DNA of 33,155 nucleotides from Clostridiales bacterium (lineage in GTDB: Bacteria; Bacillota; Clostridia; Christensenellales; Pumilibacteraceae). Of the stretch, positions 1 to 13,819 are shown one piece after another. Under the pieces are notes generated by a model that worked only from the letters and a program-made list of their open reading frames with translations, was not told the DNA's origin and ran no database searches. A program made the translations under genes and the position numbers. Numbering within the stretch: the first letter of the stretch is position 1; each line of letters opens with the position of its first letter. The stretch is taken from the NCBI GenBank assembly GCA_022508505.1, contig JAFLVC010000017.1, positions 1-33,155 on the forward strand. Direction: 5' to 3'.

Positions 1-15
1 TATGTTTGTAAGTGT

Positions 16-87
16 TTGTTAACAATTTGTTCATAATTATATACCTACACACGTAAATGTTAACACATTGTTCACATTTTGTCAACA
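16..87. promoter_or_regulatory. 11-bp-phased direct repeats (PHO-box-like or DnaA-box-like array)
   Basis: Five 9-mers of the form (T/A)TGT(T/C)(A/C)A(C/T)A start at 16, 27, 57, 68 and 79, so they lie 11 bp apart within two groups. Seen another way, a unit of TGTTAACA followed by TTGTTCA after two bases occurs at about 17-37 and again at 58-78. Direct repeats of TT(A/C)A(C/T)A at one helical turn are the known architecture of PhoP/PhoB-type response-regulator sites. The 9-mer plus 2-bp spacing also resembles low-affinity DnaA arrays. The repeats flank a leftward promoter (36-63), so their target is probably a gene left of the window. The regulator's identity is inference. Confidence 0.5.
36..63 (-). 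promoter_or_regulatory. Leftward sigma-A-type promoter
   Basis: On the minus strand a TTAACA -35 element (58-63) and a perfect TATAAT -10 element (36-41) are separated by 16 bp, giving a start near position 29. Three of the phased repeats lie over and upstream of the -35 and two lie across the start-site region. The gene it drives would be beyond the left edge. Confidence 0.5.
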
Positions 88-116
88 GGTTTTGACGAAA
101 AAACGCGCACTAACTT

Positions 117-156
117 AAAAGAAAATACAATCTCGCAAAAAATATATGCGGGATTG
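117..156 (-). terminator. Rho-independent terminator of the SDR gene
   Basis: A 9-bp stem (128-136 with 148-156, one G-T pair) with an A/T-rich loop lies 41 bp past the SDR stop codon. On the minus strand it is followed by the T-rich tract TATTTTCTTTT. Confidence 0.6.
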
Positions 157-196
157 CATTCTATAAAGCGTCATTTATTGCGAAAAATGAGCCGCG

Positions 197-841
197 CTAC
201 CAAACAAACACAGATTTGGCGGCCTCGCCGTTGTCTATCAGGATATCCTGAGCGGTCATCGACTTGTTGACTACAGTAAAAAAGTAGCAAAACTCGGCAA
301 TCTCCTCGGGCGTCGCCCACTTAGGAAGCAGCGTTTGCTCCATTATTCTACCCCACTTTTCGGGATCGCTCATCACGCGGTCGTTGGAGCGGGTGCAAAC
401 GCCGCCCGGCGAAACGCTGTTGACCGTCGCGCCGTACTTTGCGAGGGCGAGAGCCGTGTTTTTCATGTACGCGACGAGCCCGCCCTTGCTCGCCGCATAC
501 TCGGCGAACTCCGCACCCGTCCGCGCGCTCGCCGACGCGACGAACAGAACGCTCTTTATTCCGTCGCGGAAGGCGTACTTTTCGGTTACGCGCATAGCGC
601 CTTTGAGGTTGACTTCGATGTCGCGCCCCGAGTTTTGAACTCCGGCATTGTTTATGAGGATATCCACGCCGTCCACGTCGGGAAGCTCGCCCGTGACGTC
701 GGCGGTCAAGTGGGTGTAGCGGGAATGCGAAACCGTGCCGACCTCTTTGTCTATTCCTATTACTATATGCCCGCACGCCAAAAACTTTTCGGCAATCGCC
801 TTGCCTATTCCGCCGCTCGTTCCCGTTATCAGTACTTTCAT
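197..841 (-). CDS. SDR family NAD(P)-dependent oxidoreductase
   Basis: This 214-residue protein is a classical short-chain dehydrogenase/reductase. The nucleotide-binding motif TGTSGGIG is at residues 6-13, NNAG at 64-67, the structural Asn at about 78, and the catalytic Ser (103 or 105), Tyr115 and Lys119 (YAASK) are in place. It is shorter than the usual 240-250 residues, mainly through compact loops, but every catalytic element is present. The substrate cannot be told from sequence. The start is supported by GGAGG about 10 bases upstream. The ATG overlaps the stop codon of the upstream transporter gene (ATGA, 838-841), so the two are probably translationally coupled. A hairpin terminator follows the gene. 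Confidence 0.88.
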   Translation of the reverse strand: MKVLITGTSGGIGKAIAEKFLACGHIVIGIDKEVGTVSHSRYTHLTADVTGELPDVDGVDILINNAGVQNSGRDIEVNLKGAMRVTEKYAFRDGIKSVLFVASASARTGAEFAEYAASKGGLVAYMKNTALALAKYGATVNSVSPGGVCTRSNDRVMSDPEKWGRIMEQTLLPKWATPEEIAEFCYFFTVVNKSMTAQDILIDNGEAAKSVFVW

Positions 842-1653
842 TGCGCGTTTTCCTCCGTCAGTAATGGTGTTTGTCGTGTTTCCGCTTCTTCGTCCGCGAC
901 ATTTTCACGATTTTTCGCAGCGACGAACTCGAAATACTCTTCGCCCACGCCGTCGCGCTTCCAATTGCGGCAGATTTTATAGCCTATCGGCGAAAAGACG
1001 ACCTCGAACAGCAGCTCGGCTACCATTCCTGTCGCCGCGCACGTCACGCATTGAAGCGGCGACCAGCCGAAAAAGAAGTAGCTGACTATAAACGCGAATA
1101 CGAGGTTGTCGGTAAACTGCGCGACTGCCGTCGAAACGTACGCGCGCGTAAAGTACGCCGCCCCGCCGTCGGGGTTCTTTTTGAACAGCTTGCCTATGCC
1201 GTAGTTGAGAAAGTTGTTGACGACTGCCGAAGCGAGAAACGCTACGGTGCTACCCAAGAGCACGTACCAAGTGCCGCCGAACGTGCCGTCGAGCGCCCTG
1301 TTTATGTCGCCGCCGTTCGAGAACGCAAACGACTCCCCCCAGCTCCCCGGGATGAGACTGCCGAGAAAGAACAGCAAGCACAGCACGAGGTTGAACATAA
1401 TGGCGAGCACCGAGATCTCTGTCGCCGCCTTGGGTCCGTAGTGCTTTGTCAGGACGTCCATGGTGAGGAATGCAAACCAGGAAACGATTATGCCGCAGTC
1501 GAGCGCGAGCCAATCGACGGGAATGTTTATGCTCTTGTTTGCGAGAAGGTTCATAGCAAAGACCGACACCGAAAATATGACGACGGCGACGGCGGGCACA
1601 GACCTAAGCAATATTTTCAATTCGGCAAGCTCGCGCTTGATCTTTTGTATCAC
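838..1653 (-). CDS. VUT/YhhQ family transporter, probable queuosine precursor transporter
   Basis: This integral membrane protein has about six hydrophobic segments and matches the VUT (YhhQ) family, whose studied members import queuosine precursors. Family-like features include the internal stretch VLTKHYGPKAA and the conserved polar helix around VNNFLNYGIGK. I chose a GTG start at 1653 (271 residues) because GGAG lies six bases before it. The longer reading frame starts at a TTG at 1665 whose own codons contain that GGAG, leaving it without a ribosome binding site. The last 40 residues are a charged cytoplasmic tail. The gene lies 120 bp downstream of tRNA-Leu on the same strand with no obvious terminator between them, so read-through from the tRNA promoter is possible. 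The substrate assignment is by family only. Confidence 0.82.
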   Translation of the reverse strand: MIQKIKRELAELKILLRSVPAVAVVIFSVSVFAMNLLANKSINIPVDWLALDCGIIVSWFAFLTMDVLTKHYGPKAATEISVLAIMFNLVLCLLFFLGSLIPGSWGESFAFSNGGDINRALDGTFGGTWYVLLGSTVAFLASAVVNNFLNYGIGKLFKKNPDGGAAYFTRAYVSTAVAQFTDNLVFAFIVSYFFFGWSPLQCVTCAATGMVAELLFEVVFSPIGYKICRNWKRDGVGEEYFEFVAAKNRENVADEEAETRQTPLLTEENAQ

Positions 1654-1773
1654 GGTTTTCTCCAAACAAAAATGACGTAATTTTTCAACACGCCATCCGT
1701 GCGCTCATCGCGCGTCCATAGTTTTGTTTACAGACAGGATGGTTTCGAACTGTCTACTGTATTTCATAAATAA

Positions 1774-1858
1774 TGGTGCGGAGGACGAGACTTGAACTCG
1801 TACGGTGTTACCCACAGGCTTCTGAGACCTGCGCGTCTGCCAATTTCGCCACCCCCGC
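1774..1858 (-). tRNA. tRNA-Leu (anticodon CAG)
   Basis: Read on the minus strand, a 7-bp acceptor stem (GCGGGGG with CCTCCGC, one G-T pair), a D arm with the GCG/CGC stem, an anticodon stem CAGGT/GCCTG with loop CTCAGAA, a long variable arm (class II) and a T arm ACGAG-TTCAAGT-CTCGT fold into a complete tRNA. The anticodon is CAG, reading CUG leucine codons. The 3' CCA is encoded (1774-1776). Confidence 0.96.
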
Positions 1859-1873
1859 AAAGGAAGCTTGATA

Positions 1874-1902
1874 ATTATACTATACGTTAAGCGGTTTGTC
1901 AA
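1874..1902 (-). promoter_or_regulatory. Consensus sigma-A promoter of tRNA-Leu
   Basis: TTGACA (1897-1902) and TATAAT (1874-1879) are both perfect matches with a 17-bp spacer. The predicted start is about 8 bases before the mature 5' end of tRNA-Leu at 1858. Confidence 0.88.
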
Positions 1903-1964
1903 GCGCATGACGGCATATTCGCGCTTTCCGTATGCTCGGTATTTAATATAAAAGGCGAAAAGGA

Positions 1965-1993
1965 TTGACATTTCACGCCGTATATATTATAAT
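1965..1993 (+). promoter_or_regulatory. Consensus sigma-A promoter of the activase gene
   Basis: A perfect TTGACA (1965-1970) and a perfect TATAAT (1988-1993) are separated by 17 bp, giving a start near 2000 and a leader of about 39 bases before the ATG at 2039. It diverges from the tRNA-Leu promoter. Confidence 0.88.
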
Positions 1994-2038
1994 GATAAGT
2001 GCGTTTTCGCAAGCAACACACTTTTCGGATAATGTAAG

Positions 2039-7697
<5,659 letters not shown>

Positions 7698-7698
<1 letters not shown>

Positions 7699-9443
7699 TG
7701 AAAAAGAAAAATATGTTTGTGCGGTTTGCGTCATACTACAAGCCGCACAAAACGCTGTTTATTATCGATATGATATGCGCGTTTACGATATCGGCGTTCA
7801 ACCTCGTTTATCCGTACATCACCAAAGAGATAATAAACAATTACGTTCCCAATAAGCTTATAACCATGCTGCTCAGTGCGGCAGGGCTTTTATTGGGCTT
7901 TTATATCGTCAAAGCCGGGCTCAACTACTTTATGCACTGTTGGGGGCATATCGTGGGCGTGCGCATTCAGTCGGACATGCGGCGCGAGATGTTCACGCAC
8001 CTTCAAAAGCTGCCGTTTGCGTACTTCGACGACAACAAGACGGGCGTCATTATGAGCCGCATGACAAACGACCTGTTTCAGGTGTCCGAGCTCGCCCACC
8101 ACGGGCCCGAGGACGTGTTCCTGTCCGCAATAACGCTTGTCGGCGCGTTCATCCTGCTCGCGACGATAAACATATATCTCGCGCTTATCGTATTTGCGTT
8201 CATTCCGTTTTTTGTGCTGTTCATTATTTTGATGCGCAAAAACATGAAAAAGGTATATGCCGAAACGCGCGTCGCACAGGGCGAAGTCAACGCCGATATC
8301 GAAAGCGCGATTTCGGGCATGCGCGTGTCTCGCGCGTACACCGCAAGCGAGCACGAGCGCCAAAAGTTCGACGTCGGCAACGACCGCTTTGTGCTGAGCC
8401 GATACCGCCAATTCAAACTGCTCGGAAAGTTCCACGCCACCATGACCTTCTTTATGGACTTTCTGTACTTTGCGGTACTGCTTGCAGGCGGACTGTTCTT
8501 TTACTACGGAATAATCGACGTGGGCGACTTTACGGCATTCGTGCTGTATATTTCCACGCTCATAACGCCCATACGCACGCTCGTTACCATTTACGACCAA
8601 ATACAAGAGGGCGCAACCGGCTTTAAGCGGTTTTGCGACGTAATGGACGAGCAGCCCGAGACGGAAAACGAAAACGCCCTTTCGCCGGACTCGCTCAGCG
8701 GCGACATAGTATTTGACAACGTGACCTTCGGCTACGACAGCGACGGCGACGGCGAGAAAAAGTCGGTCATAAAAGACTTTTCGATGACCATTCCGCCAGG
8801 AAAGACCATTGCGCTCGTAGGACCGTCGGGCGGCGGCAAGACGACGCTTTGCCACCTCATCCCCCGCTTTTACGAGATTGACGGCGGCAAAATAACGATT
8901 GACGGAATAGACATTCGCGACATGAGCAGATACAGCTTGCGCAAGAATATCGGCATCGTTCAGCAGGACGTCTTTCTCTTTAACGGTACGGTGCGCGAGA
9001 ATATCGCCTACGGCAATTTCGACGCGACCGACGAAGAGATAATCGATGCCGCCAAAAAGGCGAACATACACGACTACATAATGTCACTTCCCGAAGGCTA
9101 CGACACAGGCGTCGGCGAGCGCGGCATAAAGCTTTCGGGCGGGCAGAAGCAGCGCATTTCGATAGCGCGAGCATTCCTCAAGGATCCGCCCGTCTTGATA
9201 CTCGACGAAGCGACCTCGGCGCTCGACAACGCGACCGAAATGCTGATACAGGACGCTCTTTATAAGCTTGCGGAAGGCAGGACGATGCTCGTCGTCGCGC
9301 ACAGACTGTCCACCATAAAGAACGCCGACGAGATAATAGTTATTACAAGCAACGGCGTGGAAGAGCGCGGCACGCATGAAGAGCTCATGGCGAACGGCGG
9401 CATGTACAAAACATTATATGAATATCAATTTAAAAATCTGTAA
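7698..9443 (+). CDS. ABC transporter, fused permease/ATPase (exporter type)
   Basis: This 581-residue half-transporter has a six-helix membrane domain (about 1-310) followed by an ATPase domain. Walker A GPSGGGKTT is at 375-383, the Q-loop at about 422, the signature LSGGQ at 479-483, Walker B VLILDE at 499-504 and the switch His at 535. The arrangement is that of MsbA/LmrA-type exporters, which work as dimers. No second half-transporter lies nearby, so a homodimer is the simplest reading. The ATG shares one base with the purA stop codon and there is no good ribosome binding site of its own, which points to translational coupling. The cargo cannot be inferred. Confidence 0.93.
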
Positions 9444-9466
9444 CGACCACAAATAAAATACACGAC

Positions 9467-9502
9467 CACCCCGAAAGTGCGCGGCTTGCGGGGTGTTTTT
9501 CT
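9467..9502 (+). terminator. Terminator after the ABC transporter
   Basis: A 7-bp stem CACCCCG/CGGGGTG (9467-9473 with 9489-9495) is followed by TTTTTCT. It lies 24 bp past the stop codon and separates the purA unit from mntP. Confidence 0.85.
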
Positions 9503-9535
9503 ACTAAACGCGCGGGGACAAGCATATATTCGAAT

Positions 9536-10081
9536 ATGTTTACTCTTATATGCTTATCGCTGTCGCTCGCCGCCGACGCGTTTGTTACAGCTATCTGCGA
9601 CGGGCTTGCGTACAGTCCCAAAACCGTAAAGCGCATAGCAATAGCCCTTTCGTTCGGCGCTATGCAAGGAATAATGCCCGTCATCGGCGCGCTGTGCGGA
9701 GATAAAATTCTCGGCTTTCTCGACGCGCAAAACTATGTCGCGTTTGCCGTACTGTTTATCATCGGCGTACTTATGTTTATCGAAGGGTTTGACAAGAAAG
9801 CGAGATCTTCGCCGCGGTTCGGCGCAAAGACAATCGCATTTCAGGCGTTTGCTACGAGCGTGGACGCGTTCGCCTGCGGTCTCACTCTCAACACCATTTC
9901 GCTCCCCTTGTGGGTGGAAGGACTGACAATCGGCGGAGTCACAACCCTACTATGCGCCGTCGGCGTGTTCTTTGCGGGCGCTATCGGAAAGACTGTCGCC
10001 CGCCCCGAACGGTTCAAGATAATCGGCGGGCTCGTTCTCATCTCGCTCGCACTCAAAAACTTAGTGTACTGCTTTTTGTGA
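9536..10081 (+). CDS. mntP: Manganese efflux pump MntP
   Basis: The protein (181 residues) has six hydrophobic helices in two halves and matches the MntP (YebN/DUF204) family, which exports Mn2+. The paired family motifs are present, with the key acidic residues Asp14 (SLAADAF) and Asp110 (ATSVDAFACG) in equivalent helices of the two halves. Length is typical. The ribosome binding site is poor: the nearest G-rich run ends about 17 bases before the ATG. The 92-bp space upstream is mostly a terminator, so no yybP-ykoY manganese riboswitch fits there. Confidence 0.92.
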   Translation: MFTLICLSLSLAADAFVTAICDGLAYSPKTVKRIAIALSFGAMQGIMPVIGALCGDKILGFLDAQNYVAFAVLFIIGVLMFIEGFDKKARSSPRFGAKTIAFQAFATSVDAFACGLTLNTISLPLWVEGLTIGGVTTLLCAVGVFFAGAIGKTVARPERFKIIGGLVLISLALKNLVYCFL

Positions 10082-10128
10082 GATGTTTTTGTATTGACTT
10101 ATATAAAATTGCGGAAAACATAAGCACG

Positions 10129-10164
10129 ACAAAAGCCCTCGCAAGCGAGGGCTTTTGCTTTTTG
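10129..10164. terminator. Bidirectional terminator between mntP and pyrG
   Basis: A near-perfect stem (10130-10142 with 10145-10157; core AGCCCTCGC/GCGAGGGCT) is flanked by A and T runs on both sides. It serves the convergent genes mntP (plus) and pyrG (minus). Confidence 0.9.
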
Positions 10165-10166
10165 TA

Positions 10167-11756
10167 TTATTCGGTTTTCTGTGCGTCCTTTTCCCTGCTT
10201 ATGACCTTGATAAACTCGGCGAACAGCGGGTGCGTCGAAAGCAGGCGCGAGCGGTACTCGGGGTTATACACCGTGCCGATATAGAACTTGTCGGTCGGCA
10301 CCTCGAACGCTTCGGGTACGCCCGTCGGCGAGTGCGCCGAGAACACCATGCCGTTCTTTAACAGCATTTGCTCGAACTTAGCGTTAATATCAAAACGGTG
10401 ACGGTGACGCTCTTTGACGGACGGAACACCGTAAATCTTGCTGAGGTGCGTGCCCGCCGTAATCATTGTCGGGAAGGAACCTTTTTTGAGCATTCTCGGC
10501 TCGGTATAGCACACTACGGGATACGGGTTATCCTCGTCAAACTCTTGCGAGTGCGCGCCCACCATTGTACACACGTTTCGCGCGTACTCGACGACGCCCG
10601 CTTCCGCGCCGAGGCCTATCATGAGGCACGGAATGTCGTTCTCGCGCGCGTACTTGCACGCCGCGACCTTGCCCTCAAAGCCGCGCACGCCAAAGCCGGG
10701 CGCGATGATTATTCCGTCGTAGCCGCTCAGCTTTTCGGCGTTCTCTTCCATTTCGGCGCTCGGAACGAGCGTAATGTCGACGGCGATGTTCTTGAGTAGT
10801 CCCGCTGTCGTAACCGCGTCGGTGATCGACCTGTATGCGGTCGCACGCTCGGTGTACTTGCCGACGATGGCGATTTTGAGCTTGTTCTCCGCCTTTTCCG
10901 CCTTTTCGGCTTTTTTGCACATGCTCTCCCACTCGGCGAGGTTGCTTTCTCGCTCCTCGAGCTTGAGCTTTTTGAGCGCTATGCCCGAAAAGTTCTGTTC
11001 CTGAAGCTTGATGGGAACCATATACAGATTGTTGGTCGTGATGCTCTCTATTATGCAGCTGCGCTCTACGTTGCAGAACATGGAAAGCTTTTTCTTAGCG
11101 CTCTCGTCGAGCGGATAGTCGGACCGACACACGATTATGTCGGGCTGTATGCCGATATTTTGAAGCTCTTTTACAGAGTTTTGCGTTGGTTTGGTCTTAT
11201 GCTCGCCGCTCATTTCGATAAGCGGAACGTATGTTACGTGTATGTAAAGCGCATTACCCTTGCCGAGCTCGCCGCGGCACTGCCTTATCGCCTCTAAGTA
11301 CGGGTGGTTTTCTATATCGCCGACAACGCCGCCTATCTCGCAGACGACGACGTCCGTTTCGGGCTTGTCCAACCGATAAAGCGTTCTCTTTATCTCGTCG
11401 GTGATGTGCGGAACGACCTGAACGGACTCGCCGTCATAGCCACCCTCGCGCTCGCGGTTGATGACAGAAAGGTATATCTTACCGCTCGTGATATTGCTGT
11501 TTTCGGTGAGGTCCTGATCGAGAAAGCGCTCGTAATGACCGAGCACGAGGTCGCCCTCGCCGCCGTCGTCGGTGACAAACACTTCGCCGTGCTGATACGG
11601 ACTCAAATACAGCGAGTCTACGTTGAAGTACGGATCGAACTTGACGATATCCACCGTGTAGCCCTGCGATTTGATGAGCATTGCAAGGCTCGCCGCCGTT
11701 ATGCCTTTTCCGAGGCCGGACACGACGCCGCCTGTTACAAATACAAACTTTGACAT
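10167..11756 (-). CDS. pyrG: CTP synthase with inactive-looking glutaminase domain
   Basis: The 529-residue protein has the CTP synthase layout. In the N-terminal synthetase domain the ATP loop SGLGKG (13-18), SPYQHGEVFVTDDG (52-65), LGHYERF (72-78) and EIGGVVGDIE (140-149) are preserved. The C-terminal class I glutaminase domain is not. Family members have a nucleophile Cys in GICLGMQ, but here the aligned segment reads MIGLGAE, with Gly381 in the Cys position. The catalytic His of the HPE motif is Asn498 (NPE, 498-500), and the oxyanion strand has lost one Gly (PGFGVRG, 353-359). The reading frame is intact, so this is not decay by frameshift. I infer ammonia-dependent CTP synthesis or a regulatory role. 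AAAAGGAG supports the start. It lies 27 bp downstream of the RnlA-like gene. Confidence 0.9.
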   Translation of the reverse strand: MSKFVFVTGGVVSGLGKGITAASLAMLIKSQGYTVDIVKFDPYFNVDSLYLSPYQHGEVFVTDDGGEGDLVLGHYERFLDQDLTENSNITSGKIYLSVINREREGGYDGESVQVVPHITDEIKRTLYRLDKPETDVVVCEIGGVVGDIENHPYLEAIRQCRGELGKGNALYIHVTYVPLIEMSGEHKTKPTQNSVKELQNIGIQPDIIVCRSDYPLDESAKKKLSMFCNVERSCIIESITTNNLYMVPIKLQEQNFSGIALKKLKLEERESNLAEWESMCKKAEKAEKAENKLKIAIVGKYTERATAYRSITDAVTTAGLLKNIAVDITLVPSAEMEENAEKLSGYDGIIIAPGFGVRGFEGKVAACKYARENDIPCLMIGLGAEAGVVEYARNVCTMVGAHSQEFDEDNPYPVVCYTEPRMLKKGSFPTMITAGTHLSKIYGVPSVKERHRHRFDINAKFEQMLLKNGMVFSAHSPTGVPEAFEVPTDKFYIGTVYNPEYRSRLLSTHPLFAEFIKVISREKDAQKTE

Positions 11757-11783
11757 ATCTATTAACTCCTTTTTCTGCTGTTG

Positions 11784-13529
11784 TTACTTGCCGTCAGGCG
11801 ATATCGAAAAGCCGATCTCTTTCAGCTTTTTCGCGTTGTACTCCACTACGTTCAACAAGTTTTCAAAGACGTTCTTTGCGACGTTGCGGTCGGGCATGCC
11901 GCGCGACTTGCTGTCATCCGTGTTGTCGGAGTGCAAATAGAAGTTGCGCTGCGAAAAATATTCTGTGTACAACGCGACCATGACCTCGCAATACACGACG
12001 CTGCCTATCCGCTGACGGTAACCTTTTTTGAGCACGTATTTGCCGCTGTCGTCCTTGTCGTACGCCTGACCTATCATCTTGACCTTGATGCCCTCGGCGC
12101 GCTGAAGGTCGAATACAAACCGCTCCAAGCCCCTGTACGGCGGCACCAATAGCCCCGAATAGTCGGAAAGCGTCAGATTGTCCTGCGAAAAGTCGTGCAG
12201 TCCGTACGAAAAGTCTATCCTCGACTGTTCGGACAAAAACCCGTACGCAGTCGGAAGCCGCTTTTTGAGCTTGTTGTCGACGTCGGACACCTTGGTCTTT
12301 GACGTCGCGTCGGAGGACTCGATGTAGTTTTCGAGCGCCGACGAGTAATCGCTTTCGCGGCTGACCTGCGCCTGTATCTCGCCGAAGATGTTTGTCTTGC
12401 GGCCCTGAAGCTGCAACGTCATCTTTTTGGTCGCGTACCTCAGGTACACCTTTGCGCCCGACGCGTCGGACACTATGAACATCTTGACTTCCTGCGACGT
12501 CCCGGCAAACTCCGTGCCGTCGTTTTTGACCGTATAGCCGTCCGACTTAAGCCGCTTTAGCATGGCATTAAGCTTTTCTTCGGGAAAGTTCTTTACCGAA
12601 TAGCCGTTTTTGTATTCGAGCGTCGGCGCGGGCTTTGCTTCCTCTTTTTCGAGCGTCGGCGGCTGTATAGAGGGTTCCGCCTGCACTTCCTTGCGCGGGC
12701 GTCCGCGCTTGCGCTTTTGAGGCGCTTCCGTCGGTTGCTGACTGACGGTTGTTGCATGCGACGCGATATCGGCGTAAAGCCCCGTGCCGCTCTTTTTGAG
12801 CACGGGCAATGTTTTGCCGCTGTCCTCGTCGTCGTCGCCGAACGATATCGTCGCCTTTTTCGGTCTGCCCAAAGGCCGCTTCGACAGCGGCTGTGATACG
12901 TTTCTTTCGGCTTGTTGTTTTTCAAAGTACTCGTCGACCGAAGCCGCCTTTTGCGGCGATTGCCGCGCGTTCACCACTCTGCCGTAGTCGGTCTGTCTCG
13001 GCGGTTCGGTTCTGTCGCTTGAACCCTGCTCGGTGCGACGGAATGAGCGCTGCGGCGGGAAAATCTCGTCAGTCGAAATTTCCAATCCCTTTGACGTCGC
13101 AAGCACCGTCGTCGGCTTTATATTCGGGCGGCGCTTTATCGCGTCGGGCGACATGAACAGCTTTGCGCGCGTGTCGGGCTGCCCGCCCTCGACCGATATA
13201 GATACGTTTGTTGTCGGCTTGCGTTCGTGCTTTACCGTGTTTTGCGCGGGTACGGTAGAACGCTTGACCGTGCGCGTGCCCGGCGAAAAGAGGCTTAGAA
13301 GCTCGTCCGCAAACGCTTCGGGCGCGGTTATGGATATGACGCTCGCCGACGTGTCGTACACCACCGCAATCTTGCTGTCACCGCGCGAAAAGGTGTACCT
13401 GTCGTAATGCGAGCGCATGTCCGCTTTGACCGTCGCTCGTTCCGTATATACCGCCTTATCGATCTTACCGATAAACGTCTCCGCGTCCTGCTGCGAGCAC
13501 GGCGATATATTATACCTTATATTGTGCAT
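11784..13529 (-). CDS. RnlA-like HEPN ribonuclease-type protein with AT-hook linker
   Basis: The 581-residue protein resembles RnlA/RNase LS toxins. The C-terminal third (about 425-575) is an all-helical HEPN-like domain with the signature R528-x4-H533 (RNFYLH) and a Glu at 469 in LERFVF, where RnlA has a conserved Glu. Residues about 315-395 match the RnlA beta domain, including the strand around LQLQGRKTNIFGE. A similar pattern at about 5-85 (KIAVVYDTSASVISITA) suggests a duplicated copy. Between them lies a ~220-residue low-complexity linker with two AT-hook-like motifs, LGRPKK (220-225) and RGRPRK (275-280), suggesting DNA binding. Known RnlA is an mRNA endonuclease neutralised by RnlB. 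No RnlB or other small antitoxin is adjacent, and pyrG follows by 27 bp. The start is supported by GAGGAA. The family call is from motifs, not a search. Confidence 0.65.
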   Translation of the reverse strand: MHNIRYNISPCSQQDAETFIGKIDKAVYTERATVKADMRSHYDRYTFSRGDSKIAVVYDTSASVISITAPEAFADELLSLFSPGTRTVKRSTVPAQNTVKHERKPTTNVSISVEGGQPDTRAKLFMSPDAIKRRPNIKPTTVLATSKGLEISTDEIFPPQRSFRRTEQGSSDRTEPPRQTDYGRVVNARQSPQKAASVDEYFEKQQAERNVSQPLSKRPLGRPKKATISFGDDDEDSGKTLPVLKKSGTGLYADIASHATTVSQQPTEAPQKRKRGRPRKEVQAEPSIQPPTLEKEEAKPAPTLEYKNGYSVKNFPEEKLNAMLKRLKSDGYTVKNDGTEFAGTSQEVKMFIVSDASGAKVYLRYATKKMTLQLQGRKTNIFGEIQAQVSRESDYSSALENYIESSDATSKTKVSDVDNKLKKRLPTAYGFLSEQSRIDFSYGLHDFSQDNLTLSDYSGLLVPPYRGLERFVFDLQRAEGIKVKMIGQAYDKDDSGKYVLKKGYRQRIGSVVYCEVMVALYTEYFSQRNFYLHSDNTDDSKSRGMPDRNVAKNVFENLLNVVEYNAKKLKEIGFSISPDGK

Positions 13530-13746
13530 TAAATTTCCTCACATTTTCATTTCACAAAAATTTTTATCCGACGACATGCGCGTTGCAGTAAAAATTTTAT
13601 ACGGTTTACTTTATGTCAATCGCAGTATTTTCTATGCAATAACCCAATTTCATTGGGGCAATCTTTATTTGATTGCCTTGCATAAATCTTTAATAACTTA
13701 GATATTAAACCCCGTGGCAAGTCCAGATCCCGCGCGTTCTGCGCGC

Positions 13747-13772
13747 ATGTTACGCCGTTTACGGCGTAACAT
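13747..13772. repeat. Perfect 12-bp inverted repeat with 2-base loop
   Basis: ATGTTACGCCGT (13747-13758) and its exact complement (13761-13772) are separated by TT. No T-tract follows on either strand, so it is not a standard terminator. It may be a REP-like element or an operator. Confidence 0.6.
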
Positions 13773-13819
13773 ACCGAATTTGTCTTCGCCGCTAATTTGC
13801 CATTGCAAGCAAATTTACT

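Noticed and set aside
1-90. Chromosomal origin (oriC) from DnaA-box-like 9-mers
   Set aside because: None of the 9-mers matches TTATCCACA closely (at least two mismatches each), no dnaA/dnaN/rpmH gene is present, and most genes to the right point left, against a fork leaving from here. A response-regulator site fits better.
79-270. 63-residue plus-strand open frame
   Set aside because: It crosses the SDR terminator and the SDR 3' end, has no ribosome binding site and no recognisable sequence.
1715-1760. Hairpin AGACAG/CTGTCT as terminator of tRNA-Leu
   Set aside because: The stem is only 6 bp with a 12-base loop and no T-tract follows on the minus strand.
9444-9535. yybP-ykoY manganese riboswitch before mntP
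   Set aside because: The 92-bp gap is largely a terminator for the preceding gene and lacks space and conserved loops for the riboswitch.
13590-13625. Promoter for the RnlA-like gene (TTGACA with TATAAA on the minus strand)
   Set aside because: The hexamers are only 12 bp apart, too close for a sigma-A promoter. No better pair was found, so the promoter is left uncalled.
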